In this document: positions 29,356 through 38,686 of the stretch, in pieces
Numbering within the stretch: position 1 is the first letter of the stretch
Layout: each line of letters begins with the position of its first letter
NCBI RefSeq assembly: GCF_010501015.1
Contig: NZ_QVML01000009.1
Coordinates: 16,287-80,286 of the forward strand
Source: Bacteroides sp. 214
Lineage (GTDB): Bacteria; Bacteroidota; Bacteroidia; Bacteroidales; Bacteroidaceae
Reading direction: 5' to 3'
Length of the DNA stretch: 64,000 bases
Made by a program: the position numbers and the translations under genes
Notes under the pieces: model-generated
What the model was told of the DNA's origin: nothing
Database searches by the model: none
The model's input: the letters and a program-made list of their open reading frames with translations, nothing else

Positions 29356-30384
29356 CTATTGCTTGTTTGAAAATAAACGAATGTTTCTGAATAATGGATT
29401 TTTGGATTCTAATACCAACAACTCGGCAAACAGCAGCAATAAAACAATCCATGCTACAGCTTGAAATTGCTCGTTAAAATCAGTGTAGATTGTACTTTCT
29501 ATATCTGATTCGGCGATGTTATTTATTTCTTTAACAATAGCACGTTGTGCGGCATTTGAGTTGTCGAGGTGTGTGTAAATTCCCTTTCCGGTCTGTGCAA
29601 TTTCATTGCACATAGATTCATTCAGGCGGGTAACAACCACATTTCCGTCTTTGTCTTTTAAGAAATCGCGCGTGCCGGGCACAGGAATTGGTGAACCTTC
29701 GGTAGAACCTACACCTATTACATTTACCTGTATTCCTTTTTCTTGTGCAGTTTTCGTAGCCTCAATAGTACCTCCTTCATGGTTTTCGCCATCAGTAATA
29801 ATAATAATTGTACGCCCTACGCCTTCTTGCGGAGTAAAACTACGCATAGCCAAGTTTATGGCTGTACCAATTGCTGTTCCTTGTTTGGAGATAAGTGACG
29901 GATTTATAGACTCTAAGAACATCTTCGCAGAAATATAATCGCTTGTTATCGGTAGCTGCGTATAAGCATCTCCGGCAAATAGGATGATACCTACTTTATC
30001 ATTATTCAATTCATCCACCAGTCTGGACATTAATCGCTTAGCACGTTCTAAGCGGCTTGGTTCCACATCCTGTGCCAGCATTGAGTTAGAAATATCCAAT
30101 GCTATGATAACTTCTACCCCACTCCGTTTTACAGTTTCAGTTTTTGAGCCAAATTGCGGACGTGCCAAAACTACTGTAAGTAGTGCAATAGCAGTAAAAA
30201 CCAGCCAAAACTTAACATCAGGGCGATAGCGAGATACACTTGGCATCAAAGGAGCCATTATAACCGGATCACCAAATTTACGTAATGCTTTTCGCTTTCT
30301 GAAATTAGAATATAGGTAGAAAGCTACCAGCAATGGTAACGCCAGTAATATATATAAATAGGTTGGGTCTTCAAATCGAAACAT
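29356..30384 (-). CDS. batB: Bat operon protein BatB (VWA)
   Basis: A 342-residue membrane protein. Two N-terminal membrane helices (about 8-27 and 58-76) precede a von Willebrand A domain with the MIDAS motif DISNS at 97-101 and the later DGENH loop. A C-terminal helix (about 312-328) closes it. VWA domains bind metal and partner proteins; BatA and BatB are thought to associate. The start at 30384 gives MFRFEDPTYLY, normal for the family. Confidence 0.92.
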   Translation of the reverse strand: MFRFEDPTYLYILLALPLLVAFYLYSNFRKRKALRKFGDPVIMAPLMPSVSRYRPDVKFWLVFTAIALLTVVLARPQFGSKTETVKRSGVEVIIALDISNSMLAQDVEPSRLERAKRLMSRLVDELNNDKVGIILFAGDAYTQLPITSDYISAKMFLESINPSLISKQGTAIGTAINLAMRSFTPQEGVGRTIIIITDGENHEGGTIEATKTAQEKGIQVNVIGVGSTEGSPIPVPGTRDFLKDKDGNVVVTRLNESMCNEIAQTGKGIYTHLDNSNAAQRAIVKEINNIAESDIESTIYTDFNEQFQAVAWIVLLLLFAELLVLESKNPLFRNIRLFSNKQ

Positions 30385-30399
30385 TTCTTACAATCTTTG

Positions 30400-31383
30400 T
30401 TAGGGTAATTTCTTTAATACAGAATTGCGTAACAAAACCTCCAGCAGAACACACAACAATGCGATAAATGCATAGATTCTGTATTCCTCTTGACGTTTAC
30501 TGAACTCTTTTACATTCAATTTCGTACGCTCCAATTTATCTATTTGCTCATATACCTCTTTCAGTTTAGTATTACTGGTTGCACGATAGTACTGCGCATC
30601 GGTAATACCTGCTATTTGCGAAAGAGCTTTCTCATCAATTTCTACTGGTACATTTACATATTGCACACCCATAGCTGTGGGATATGGGTACGGAGCAGTA
30701 CCGTTTGTACCTACACCAATAGTGTAAACTCTTATACCAAAACTTTTAGCAATCTCGGCAGCAGTCAATGGCGAAATGTCTCCACGGTTATTGGTTCCGT
30801 CGGTCAGTAGAATAATTACTTTAGATTTTGCTTTACTATCTTTCAACCGGGAAACAGCATTGGCAATTCCCATCCCTACAGCTGTTCCATCTTCAATGAT
30901 TCCTGTCTTGATACTGTTGAAGAGGTTTAGAAGTACCGCATGATCAGTAGTTAGTGGGCATTGTGTAAATGTTTCACCCGCAAAGACTACGATACCTATA
31001 TTATCATTTGGACGGCCATTAATAAACTCTGCGGCTACATCTTTAGCTGCTTCCAAACGATTAGGTTTCAAGTCTTCTGCCAGCATACTGGTCGAAACGT
31101 CGACTGCAATCATTATATCAATCCCTTCTATTTCGCTACTCTGCCAACTGTTAGTTGATTGTGGTCGGGCAAGCACTATAATAATCATTGTCAACGCTAC
31201 AATTCTAAGCACAAAGGAAGCATGCAATAGGTATATTCTCCATGTTTTAGGCGTATGAGCATACACCCTGGCATCCGAAACCTGTAGAGTTGCCTCATTT
31301 CTCTTTCTTCTTATTATATACCAAACAATGTATGGTATGAGCAAGAGTAACAAAAACAAATATTCAATATTGGCAAATACCAT
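30400..31383 (-). CDS. batA: Bat operon protein BatA (VWA)
   Basis: A 327-residue paralogue of BatB with the same plan: helices at about 5-24 and 55-72, VWA domain with MIDAS DVSTS at 95-99 and the DGTNNRGD loop, and a C-terminal helix near the end. The MIDAS residues are intact in both paralogues, so both probably bind metal. It is followed by batB after 15 bases and preceded by the BatI-like gene at 52 bases. Confidence 0.92.
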   Translation of the reverse strand: MVFANIEYLFLLLLLIPYIVWYIIRRKRNEATLQVSDARVYAHTPKTWRIYLLHASFVLRIVALTMIIIVLARPQSTNSWQSSEIEGIDIMIAVDVSTSMLAEDLKPNRLEAAKDVAAEFINGRPNDNIGIVVFAGETFTQCPLTTDHAVLLNLFNSIKTGIIEDGTAVGMGIANAVSRLKDSKAKSKVIILLTDGTNNRGDISPLTAAEIAKSFGIRVYTIGVGTNGTAPYPYPTAMGVQYVNVPVEIDEKALSQIAGITDAQYYRATSNTKLKEVYEQIDKLERTKLNVKEFSKRQEEYRIYAFIALLCVLLEVLLRNSVLKKLP

Positions 31384-31435
31384 TCTTTATCTTTTAAGTT
31401 AAATATAATGTACTATAAACAAGTAAATCAGTAGG

Positions 31436-32509
31436 TTAAGAAAGTAATTCTATTAGTCTTATTACAATATAAGTTAGTGCAACAACACTTCCTGTAGCTA
31501 GTGCAACAATACTTGTTATTAGTATAATTTTTGAGCGCAAAGAGCGTTTCTCTATAATTGTAATTTCTGTAGGTTGTGGTTTGGCATTTTCTTCTTCCTC
31601 AGACTTAGTTTCGTTGATGAAGTCGATAGCATTAATCAAATTAGCATCATTCTCGTTCATCAAAGGACTATGCTTGGCAAACTTTACTAAATCAGCTGTT
31701 TGAAAGAGTAATCTCAATTCTTTGATATCCTCTTTGTTGCCAATAGACATTAGTTTGTCAATTATTTCGGACGAAGTCATTTCCATAGCGTTAAAACCAT
31801 AGCGACCATCAATATATGTACGAATCACATCAGTAAGTTCCGTATAGTAAGCTTTAGGTTCGCCCTTCTGCCAGCTCTTTTCATTTTTGATACGTTCTAT
31901 TTCCTGCATCGCCAATTTGTGAGGTGGTATCTTAGGTTCTACTTTTATCTTACGGATTATTGGTTTGTTATCGCGCAAACGCACTATAAGGTAGAACAGC
32001 AATACTAGTATGGGAATGAAAACAAACGAAAGAGCAATAAGCAGCCACCAATCTTCCCATACGAAAGGAGGCTTCATTACTGTTTTCTGTCCAAAGAAGT
32101 GATCTGGGTTCTCTGTATCTACAGGTATTGTGTATACTTTCAAAGCAAGTGCCTTTGACTTGTATTCTCGCTGATCTACCAATACGGAAAGTGGCGGTAG
32201 ATAATAAAGAGCCGAGTCAAAAGAAGTGATAAGATATTCTTGCGTAATATGCAATCGCTGCTTATTATTCAGGTATTGTGTATCGGGCTTGAGAGTTTCA
32301 AGTACTTCTACACCGCGCACGATTGTATCTCTGAAATGTGGAAAAATAATTTCTTGTCCGTTATCTACCGTTGCTTCTAGCCTTATTTTGGTTTGCTCAC
32401 CAATAAGTATCTGCAATGAGTCTATTTGAGCCTCTATCGTAACGTTTTGCGCGATAAGCTTTCCAAAGAGCCCTAGAAATAGTATTATAAGTGTTTTTTT
32501 TCGATTCAT
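31436..32509 (-). CDS. Bat operon membrane protein (BatI-like)
   Basis: A 357-residue protein with a signal peptide (MNRKKTLIILFLGLFGKLIAQ), an extracytoplasmic beta-rich domain (about 22-150), a membrane helix (WWLLIALSFVFIPILVLLFY, about 155-178), a cytoplasmic helical domain (about 190-290, with the YYTELTDVIRTYIDGRYGF motif) and a second C-terminal helix. It matches the unnamed conserved gene usually found between the DUF58 gene and batA. The cytoplasmic domain resembles the C-terminal part of BatD in style. No enzymatic motif is visible. Confidence 0.8.
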   Translation of the reverse strand: MNRKKTLIILFLGLFGKLIAQNVTIEAQIDSLQILIGEQTKIRLEATVDNGQEIIFPHFRDTIVRGVEVLETLKPDTQYLNNKQRLHITQEYLITSFDSALYYLPPLSVLVDQREYKSKALALKVYTIPVDTENPDHFFGQKTVMKPPFVWEDWWLLIALSFVFIPILVLLFYLIVRLRDNKPIIRKIKVEPKIPPHKLAMQEIERIKNEKSWQKGEPKAYYTELTDVIRTYIDGRYGFNAMEMTSSEIIDKLMSIGNKEDIKELRLLFQTADLVKFAKHSPLMNENDANLINAIDFINETKSEEEENAKPQPTEITIIEKRSLRSKIILITSIVALATGSVVALTYIVIRLIELLS

Positions 32510-32511
32510 TA

Positions 32512-33381
32512 TCAGTTTCGTTTTGCAAACAAATTAAGTAATGCTTTTACATAATCTTGATCAGTACGAACAGAAACAGCATCAACATTGCTTTTCTTGA
32601 AAGTGTCGCTCAGCTCTTCCTGTTTTTTGCGCCACCAATCGTTGTGTACGCGTCGTACTGCTGCCGAAGAAGTATCAATCCACTGTTCGTAACCAGTTTC
32701 AGCATCTTTTATTTTCATCAACCCAACCGACGGTAGTTCAGCTACACGTTTATCATACACCTGCAAAGCCACTACATCGTGTTTGCGATTAGCTATGATA
32801 AGTGCATTCTTGAAGCTCTCTTGGTCAATAAAGTCAGATAAAATAAATGCTGTACACCGTCTTTTCATAACATTGGTAAGATACTCAATCCCTACACGTA
32901 TATTGGTACGGCGACTTTCTGGTTCAAAATTAATCAATTCGCGAATGATATACAGAATATGCTTACGTCCTTTCTTGGGAGGAATAAACTTCTCTATTCT
33001 ATCCGAAAAGAAGATAACTCCAATCTTATCATTATTTGAGATAGCCGAGAAAGCAATCGTTGCTGCAATCTCTGTTATCATATCTTTCTTGAATTGCTTG
33101 ATTGTGCCGAACTCCAAACTCCCCGAGACATCAACCATTAGCATTACCGTAAGTTCGCGCTCTTCTTCAAACACTTTTATATAGGGCTTGTTAAAGCGTG
33201 CGGTAACATTCCAGTCAATATCGCGCACATCGTCTCCAAACTGATACTCCCGTACTTCCGAGAAGGCCATTCCCCTACCCTTAAAAGCTGTATGGTATTG
33301 ACCGGCAAAAATATTGTTAGAGAGTCCGCGGGTTTTGATTTCGATTTGACGAACTTTTTTAAGTATATCGCTTGTTTCCAT
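32512..33381 (-). CDS. DUF58 protein of the bat operon
   Basis: A 289-residue cytoplasmic protein. The DUF58 signature is clear (GRGMAFSEVREYQFGDDV and DIDWNVTARF), followed by a VWA-like fold with DVSGS at 84-88. In MoxR systems the DUF58 protein is the usual partner of the MoxR ATPase. Its ATG overlaps the moxR stop by one base (TAATG), which points to translational coupling. The gap to the next gene is 2 bases. Confidence 0.92.
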   Translation of the reverse strand: METSDILKKVRQIEIKTRGLSNNIFAGQYHTAFKGRGMAFSEVREYQFGDDVRDIDWNVTARFNKPYIKVFEEERELTVMLMVDVSGSLEFGTIKQFKKDMITEIAATIAFSAISNNDKIGVIFFSDRIEKFIPPKKGRKHILYIIRELINFEPESRRTNIRVGIEYLTNVMKRRCTAFILSDFIDQESFKNALIIANRKHDVVALQVYDKRVAELPSVGLMKIKDAETGYEQWIDTSSAAVRRVHNDWWRKKQEELSDTFKKSNVDAVSVRTDQDYVKALLNLFAKRN

Positions 33382-34376
33382 TAAGGCACTTCAACTTTGT
33401 TCAATATCTTGCTGATAATTTCTTCTGAAGTAATGTTACTGGCTTCGGCTTCGTAAGTTAAACCAATGCGGTGGCGAAGCACATCATGTGCTACTGCACG
33501 AACATCTTCTGGAATTACATATCCGCGACGCTTAATGAAGGCGTATGTGCGAGCTGCTAATGCTAAATTGATTGAAGCACGAGGCGAACCTCCGAATCCA
33601 ATCATATCTTTCAACTCTTTGAGTCCATACTGATCGGGGAAACGGGTCGCAAATACAATATCAACAATATAGCGCTCTATTTTCTCATCAAGATATACTT
33701 CTCGAACAACTTTACGTGCTTCGAGTATTTCTTCTGCCTTGAGAATGGGTTTTACATCAAATTTAGCGCCGGTTATATTTTGACGGATGATTAGCTTTTC
33801 TTCTTCATGTTTAGGGTAGTCGATAACTACTTTAAGCATAAAACGGTCTACTTGTGCTTCAGGAAGAGGATAGGTTCCTTCTTGCTCTATTGGGTTTTGA
33901 GTCGCCAATACTAAGAATGGTTCAGGTAATTTGAACGTTTCCTTGCCGATAGTCACTTGGCGCTCTTGCATAGCTTCGAGTAATGCACTCTGCACTTTAG
34001 CTGGTGCACGGTTTATTTCATCTGCCAATACAAAGTTTGCAAAAACCGGTCCTTTCTTGATGTGGAAGCCTTCGTCCTTCTGACTATATACCATAGTTCC
34101 TATAACGTCGGCGGGGAGTAAGTCGGGTGTAAATTGTACGCGACTATATTTCGCTTCAATAAGTGAAGCCAATGTTTTGATAGCCAGCGTTTTTGCCAAA
34201 CCGGGAACTCCTTCCAGCAAAATGTGACCATCGGATAGAAGTCCGATTAGGAGTGATTCAACTAAGTGTTTTTGACCAACAATGACTTGGTCCATTCCTG
34301 TCGTTAGGTTCGTAACGAAAGCACTTTGTCTTTCAATTCGTTCGTTAAGCTCGCGAATATCAATTGATTCAGCCAT
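33381..34376 (-). CDS. MoxR-type AAA+ ATPase, first gene of the bat operon
   Basis: A 331-residue ATPase with Walker A GVPGLAKT (56-63), Walker B LADE (117-120) followed by INRAPAKVQSALLEAMQ, and the C-terminal AAA lid (GGSPRASINLALAARTYA). MoxR proteins act as chaperones for VWA-containing complexes, here probably DUF58, BatA and BatB. I chose the ATG at 34376 because the longer frame to 34430 would start inside the promoter's -7 element (34428-34435). Confidence 0.92.
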   Translation of the reverse strand: MAESIDIRELNERIERQSAFVTNLTTGMDQVIVGQKHLVESLLIGLLSDGHILLEGVPGLAKTLAIKTLASLIEAKYSRVQFTPDLLPADVIGTMVYSQKDEGFHIKKGPVFANFVLADEINRAPAKVQSALLEAMQERQVTIGKETFKLPEPFLVLATQNPIEQEGTYPLPEAQVDRFMLKVVIDYPKHEEEKLIIRQNITGAKFDVKPILKAEEILEARKVVREVYLDEKIERYIVDIVFATRFPDQYGLKELKDMIGFGGSPRASINLALAARTYAFIKRRGYVIPEDVRAVAHDVLRHRIGLTYEAEASNITSEEIISKILNKVEVP

Positions 34377-34427
34377 ATTTTTTATTAATTTTATTGTTTT
34401 GGATTCTGTTCTGTAAAAAAACGCATC

Positions 34428-34458
34428 CAAAAATACGGCTTATAATTAACCATTACAA
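34428..34458 (-). promoter_or_regulatory. Bat operon promoter
   Basis: On the minus strand, TTG (34456-34458) is 20 bp upstream of TATTTTTG (34428-34435), an excellent match to the Bacteroidota consensus. Transcription would begin near 34421, which leaves about 45 bases before the MoxR ATG. Confidence 0.8.
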
Positions 34459-34550
34459 CTAAAATTTATTAAAAAACAAAGGCAAACGCTTTAAGTGTTT
34501 TAATCGTTGTGAAATAAAGATAGCACAGCAAGTTCAGTGTGGTTTGCTGG

Positions 34551-35579
34551 TTACTTCTTTTGTAGTTCAGGTATATTAAGTGTTACGCCTGGTGGTACTA
34601 CATTGGGGTTGGATATCTTTGCTTTGTTGTGTATATAAATGAATGGCCACAAGTCTTTTGTTCCGTAGTATTCGAGTGCTAACCTTACTAGTGTTTCGCC
34701 CTCTTTGAGTGTTCGTGTGGCTTTTGTTCCTACAATCTGATGGGTAGTAGTGTCCATTTCTGTTACTACGTGTGATCTTTTAGGGATGATAGTCTGTTGC
34801 GGTGATGCTTCAGTTGGTGTAGCAGTGGTTTCCACAGAGTCTACAGGCAGTATAGACGGTTCGGGGGTATCTGTTTCTGGTTCTTCAGGAGTTTGAACGG
34901 CTGGAGTAGTTACTTCAACTTGTTCATCTTGTGGAAGTGACTTACCCAACAGGGCGTCAATCTCTGTTTTGTAGGAAAAATAACAGGCAGCACCAATAAC
35001 AATAATAACTACAGTTAGCAACACCCACAACCAAATCGGCTTTCTTTCGGTTTTAGTTTTCTTGGGAGTAGAGCTAGCTGCTGTTTTTGCAGGTTGCTTC
35101 AGGGTTTTAGTCACAGGAACTTCTTTTTGAAGTGGTTCTTCCAGTTTAGGTTCCTTGATTGCTTCAGTTGTAGTTGGCACAGGAGGAATTATAGGTGTTT
35201 CCTCTGTCTCTGTTTTTATTTCAGAATCTTCCAGTGTATCTTCAAAAGACACATTGTCATTGAGTACAACTGTTTCAAAATGCGCGAATGGCTTATTGAT
35301 CGACTCTTTTAATACAGTATCGGGGGTAAATGAAACCTTAGAGTGCCCTTTGATTTCAATACGTTTACCGGTATTGATGTCTACACTTTCGCGACTCTCT
35401 ACTTCTATTAACTTAAAAGTTCCGAAGCCTTTAATCTTAACATAACCTTCGCTTTCAAGGCTTTCTTTGATCAACGCAAAAAATTCTTTGATAAAGATTT
35501 CTGAGTTCTTTTTATTGAATCCTTCTTCTTTCTCGAATAGGTGTTTGACTAATTCGGGAATTGTAATTCTATCTGCCAT
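34551..35579 (-). CDS. Membrane-anchored HU-family protein with C-terminal LysM domain
   Basis: A 342-residue protein in three parts. Residues 1-100 are an HU/IHF-like DNA-binding domain (VKIKGFGTFKL and the DINTGKRIEIKGHSKVSF arm). An acidic/proline linker leads to a basic cluster (KKTKTERK, 173-180) and a membrane helix (about 181-201). After a second disordered segment comes a LysM-like domain (about 288-339; LKEGETLVRLALEYYG, then NIPEL). The basic residues before the helix predict an N-in, C-out topology, placing HU in the cytoplasm and LysM in the periplasm, where it could hold peptidoglycan. It lies 6 bases after a normal HU gene. Confidence 0.85.
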   Translation of the reverse strand: MADRITIPELVKHLFEKEEGFNKKNSEIFIKEFFALIKESLESEGYVKIKGFGTFKLIEVESRESVDINTGKRIEIKGHSKVSFTPDTVLKESINKPFAHFETVVLNDNVSFEDTLEDSEIKTETEETPIIPPVPTTTEAIKEPKLEEPLQKEVPVTKTLKQPAKTAASSTPKKTKTERKPIWLWVLLTVVIIVIGAACYFSYKTEIDALLGKSLPQDEQVEVTTPAVQTPEEPETDTPEPSILPVDSVETTATPTEASPQQTIIPKRSHVVTEMDTTTHQIVGTKATRTLKEGETLVRLALEYYGTKDLWPFIYIHNKAKISNPNVVPPGVTLNIPELQKK

Positions 35580-35585
35580 GACAGG

Positions 35586-35858
35586 TTATTTAAGCTTTTC
35601 TTTAAGGTTACTACTAGGCTTGAAGTGGACGGCGAGTTTGGGTGGAACAAGCATTCGTTGCTTGGTGGAAGGATTAATAATAATGCGTTCTTCCTTTTTC
35701 TTCACCGAAAAGGTTCCCAAATCAGCAATGAGTATTGAGTTGCCTTCTTGCAAATCTTCGGTAATACCTGCAATAAGCAAATCTACAAGGTTTGAGGTTT
35801 TATCTTTAGAGAGCCCCATTTTGTCCGAAAGTGCTGAAATAAGTTCTTTATGTTTCAC
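35586..35858 (-). CDS. HU-family DNA-binding protein
   Basis: A 90-residue nucleoid protein of ordinary HU size. It has the N-terminal helical dimer region (KDKTSNLVDLLIAGI) and the glycine-containing turn DLGTFSV in place of the usual GFG. The arm region (VKKKEERIIINPSTKQRMLVPPKLAVHFKP) keeps the proline that intercalates DNA (INPST). It is probably co-transcribed with the membrane-anchored HU gene 6 bases downstream, and the two may form heterodimers; that is inference. Confidence 0.9.
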   Translation of the reverse strand: MKHKELISALSDKMGLSKDKTSNLVDLLIAGITEDLQEGNSILIADLGTFSVKKKEERIIINPSTKQRMLVPPKLAVHFKPSSNLKEKLK

Positions 35859-35926
35859 TTTTCCTATAATTAGTTCGCTGCTATATTAGTGAAAAATAAC
35901 GATATAGCCAAAAAAGTTGCGAAAAA

Positions 35927-37225
35927 TTAAACAATTTCACCGAATAGGTCGAAATCATCCGAATTGGTAATCAAAACTTGACACATTGAACCTATTTGCA
36001 ACGTATTATTCTTTCTCTGGATGAGTACTTCAGGATCTACTTCGGGTGAATCAAACTCAGTTCTACCAATATAATAATCTCCTTCTATGCGGTCGATAAT
36101 TACCTTGAATTGTTTGCCTACTTTTTCAGAAGCAATCTCGGCTGATATGCTTTGTTGCAAAGACATTAGTTCATCTAAACGAGCTTGCTTTATTTCTTCA
36201 GGAATAGAATCTTTGTATTTTTTTGCCGAGTATGTTCCTTCTTCTTCCGAATAAATAAAGGCTCCCATGCGATCGAATCGTGCTTTTTGAACAAATTCTT
36301 TTAGTTCTTCAAAGTCAGATTCTGTTTCACCGGGATGTCCTACCATGAGTGTAGTGCGCAAATTGATACCTGGTACTTCTTCGCGCATACGACGGATAAG
36401 TTCGTAGGTCTCTTCTTGGGATACATTACGCCGCATCAACTTCAGCATATTATCGCTGATGTGTTGTAAAGCAATATCCATATATTTGCAAACATTGCTA
36501 CGTTCGCGCATTACGCGCAGCAGATCATAAGGAAAATGAGCTGGGTATGCATAGTGTAGGCGTATCCATTCCACACCGGGAATATCTGCTATACGCTCCA
36601 CGAGTTCGGGTAACATTTGTTTCTTATACAAATCAATGCCATAGTAGGTAAGTTCTTGCGCAATGATTTGAAACTCTTTTACGCCTTTGGAAACTAAATA
36701 TTTAACTTCTTCTACAATTTCCTCCATAGGGCGCGATACATGTTTGCCCGTTATAATAGGAATAGCACAATATGAACATTTGCGGTCGCAACCTTCGGAT
36801 ATTTTCAAATAAGCATAATGGTTGGGAGTAGTGAGTGTACGCTCTAATTTTAGATTGTCATCATAAGACTTCTCAAGGTCACCTAGTAATTCTTTCCAGT
36901 TGAATTTACCATAGAATTTGTCTACTTGTGGTATCTCGATTGAAAGTTCTTTGAGGTAACGTTCCGAAAGACAACCCATTACAAACAAATTTTCAAGTTC
37001 TCCTTCATCTTTTTTTTGTGCAAATTCCAGAATCATATTGATAGATTCCTCTTTTGCATCACCAATAAATCCACAGGTGTTTATAACGGCAATTTCTCCT
37101 TCTGGTGCTTCTGTATCATGGGTTACATTAAATCCAACTGCTTCCAATTGTCGAATAAGCTGTTCGCTGTCTACTAGATTCTTGGAACACCCTAAAGTGA
37201 TTACATCGATTGTTTTACGCTTCAT
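35927..37225 (-). CDS. rimO: Ribosomal protein S12 methylthiotransferase RimO
   Basis: Radical SAM enzyme that adds a methylthio group to Asp88 of S12. The 432-residue protein has the N-terminal UPF0004 cluster cysteines C13, C51 and C85, the radical SAM triad C146, C150 and C153 (GCDRKCSYC), and a C-terminal TRAM domain (about 370-432). RimO and not MiaB is indicated by the GCSKNLVDSE start. The ATG overlaps the ftsY stop by 3-4 bases. Confidence 0.94.
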   Translation of the reverse strand: MKRKTIDVITLGCSKNLVDSEQLIRQLEAVGFNVTHDTEAPEGEIAVINTCGFIGDAKEESINMILEFAQKKDEGELENLFVMGCLSERYLKELSIEIPQVDKFYGKFNWKELLGDLEKSYDDNLKLERTLTTPNHYAYLKISEGCDRKCSYCAIPIITGKHVSRPMEEIVEEVKYLVSKGVKEFQIIAQELTYYGIDLYKKQMLPELVERIADIPGVEWIRLHYAYPAHFPYDLLRVMRERSNVCKYMDIALQHISDNMLKLMRRNVSQEETYELIRRMREEVPGINLRTTLMVGHPGETESDFEELKEFVQKARFDRMGAFIYSEEEGTYSAKKYKDSIPEEIKQARLDELMSLQQSISAEIASEKVGKQFKVIIDRIEGDYYIGRTEFDSPEVDPEVLIQRKNNTLQIGSMCQVLITNSDDFDLFGEIV

Positions 37226-38178
37226 TCGCTACCGAATAATGATTCTACAAACTCTTTACGGCGAAAGACTTGTAAATCTTCCATTCCCTCTCCTAGCCCA
37301 ATATATTTTACTGGAATTTTGAATTGGTCAGATATACCAATAACAACGCCACCTTTAGCTGTTCCATCCAATTTGGTAATTGCTAAAGCAGTAACTTCGG
37401 TGGCCAAAGTGAATTGTTTGGCTTGCTCAAAGGCATTTTGCCCGGTGGAACCGTCTAAAACGAGTAGTACTTCGTTGGGTGCATCAGGTACTACCTTTTG
37501 CATTACGTTTTTGATTTTGGTTAGCTCATTCATTAAGCCAAGTTTGTTGTGTAAGCGTCCGGCTGTGTCAATGATAACAACATCAGCATTATTAGCAACT
37601 GCCGAACTCAGTGTGTCAAAAGCAACCGAAGCAGGGTCTGCTCCCATTTTTTGCTTTATTACAGGTACTCCTACGCGTTCTCCCCAGATTACAAGTTGTT
37701 CTACTGCTGCCGCACGAAATGTATCTGCTGCACCGAGATATACTGATTTCCCTGCTAATTTGAACTGATGTGCAAGCTTTCCTATAGTCGTTGTCTTTCC
37801 TACTCCATTTACACCAACAACCATTATTACGTACGGCTTTTTGTCTTTAGGTGTATCAAAATCTTCTACGTCGGCAGAGTGGTTTTCCATAAGAAGGGCT
37901 TCAATCTCTTCACGTAGAATATTGTTGAGCTCTTCGGTGTTTATATATTTATCGTTTGCCGCTCGTTTTTCAATACGTTCTATGATTTTTAATGTGGTTT
38001 CAACGCCAACATCAGATGTGATCAATACTTCTTCTAGATTGTCGAGTACCTCATCGTCTACCTTTGTTTTTCCGGCAATAGCACGTGCTATTTTACCAAA
38101 AACACTTTCTTTTGTTTTAGACAACCCTTTATCTAATGTCTCTTTTTTCTCTTTTGAGAAGAAATTAAAAAATCCCAT
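37222..38178 (-). CDS. ftsY: Signal recognition particle receptor FtsY
   Basis: GTPase that receives SRP-ribosome complexes at the inner membrane. The 318 residues comprise an N-terminal amphipathic start (MGFFNFFSKEKKE), the N domain, and the G domain with P-loop GVNGVGKTT (122-130), DTAGRLHNK and TKLDGTAKGG. The long acidic A domain of E. coli FtsY is absent, as is usual here. Its last bases overlap rimO. Upstream is a region with a 24-bp inverted repeat. Confidence 0.95.
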   Translation of the reverse strand: MGFFNFFSKEKKETLDKGLSKTKESVFGKIARAIAGKTKVDDEVLDNLEEVLITSDVGVETTLKIIERIEKRAANDKYINTEELNNILREEIEALLMENHSADVEDFDTPKDKKPYVIMVVGVNGVGKTTTIGKLAHQFKLAGKSVYLGAADTFRAAAVEQLVIWGERVGVPVIKQKMGADPASVAFDTLSSAVANNADVVIIDTAGRLHNKLGLMNELTKIKNVMQKVVPDAPNEVLLVLDGSTGQNAFEQAKQFTLATEVTALAITKLDGTAKGGVVIGISDQFKIPVKYIGLGEGMEDLQVFRRKEFVESLFGSE

Positions 38179-38360
38179 ACTGCTTAAGTTGTTTGTAGAT
38201 TAGTTTACAAAGATAGGATTTCTAAGTTGCATAGTGAAATAAAATAAAGTGAAAATAGGGTATTTACTGGTTAGTAGAACACATTTAGCGCATATTTTAT
38301 TTACCAAAGGAGTTGATATGTATGCTAAATGCTATTCCGTTTTGAGTTTGCATGTGGATT

Positions 38361-38465
38361 TTCTCAGTGATTTTGGCTCTGTTTATCAGTGGTTTTTTAC
38401 AGAAATTCACTGAGAAACAGAGCCAAAATCACTGAGAAATGAATCGAAAAACAGTCAAAAAAAAG
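38361..38465. repeat. Long stem-loop element, copy at 38.4 kb
   Basis: Perfect 24-bp arms lie at 38361-38384 and 38415-38438 around a 30-base loop that itself holds CAGTG (38387) and CACTG (38408). The right part (38408-38465) aligns with 19720-19776. The size and perfection of the stem suggest a folded RNA or an element in recent use. Confidence 0.8.
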
Positions 38466-38492
38466 CCTCCCAACTTTAATTGAGAGGCTTTT
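38461..38492 (-). terminator. Terminator of rpmB-rpmG-DUF4295
   Basis: Arms AAAAGCCTC (38461-38469) and GAGGCTTTT (38484-38492), extended by CAA/TTG; the A-run at left gives a T-run on the minus strand. It follows the DUF4295 stop. Confidence 0.85.
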
Positions 38493-38516
38493 CTATATTG
38501 TTTTGTTTCTAAGAAA

Positions 38517-38675
38517 TTACTTCTTAAAGAACTCTTGAACTTTATCGTTAGGAACCATTTGTTCGTCAAACATGTAAGCACCTGTTTTAGGAGACTTAAC
38601 CATTTTGATAACCTTTGTGTAAGAACGGCCTTCTTTGCTACCGTCTTGCAAACTTGCTACAGTTTTCTTTGCCAT
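38517..38675 (-). CDS. DUF4295 small protein
   Basis: A 52-residue basic protein translated from the minus strand (MAKKTVASLQDGSKEG... ending VQEFFKK). It follows rpmG by 11 bases. The DUF4295 family is restricted to Bacteroidota and is nearly always found beside rpmB and rpmG, and its composition suggests a ribosome-associated protein. Too short for automated lists with a 60-codon cutoff, but the context and a terminator right after the stop make it firm. Confidence 0.9.
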   Translation of the reverse strand: MAKKTVASLQDGSKEGRSYTKVIKMVKSPKTGAYMFDEQMVPNDKVQEFFKK

Positions 38676-38686
38676 TGCTTATATTC

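Larger units (their letters stand above)
38179..38516. other. Intergenic region upstream of ftsY
   Basis: No gene is seen. It holds a 24-bp perfect inverted repeat (38361-38438), the second copy of the ACTGAGAAACAG element and the terminator of the rpmB operon. The bases 38220-38350 show nothing I recognise. Confidence 0.7.
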
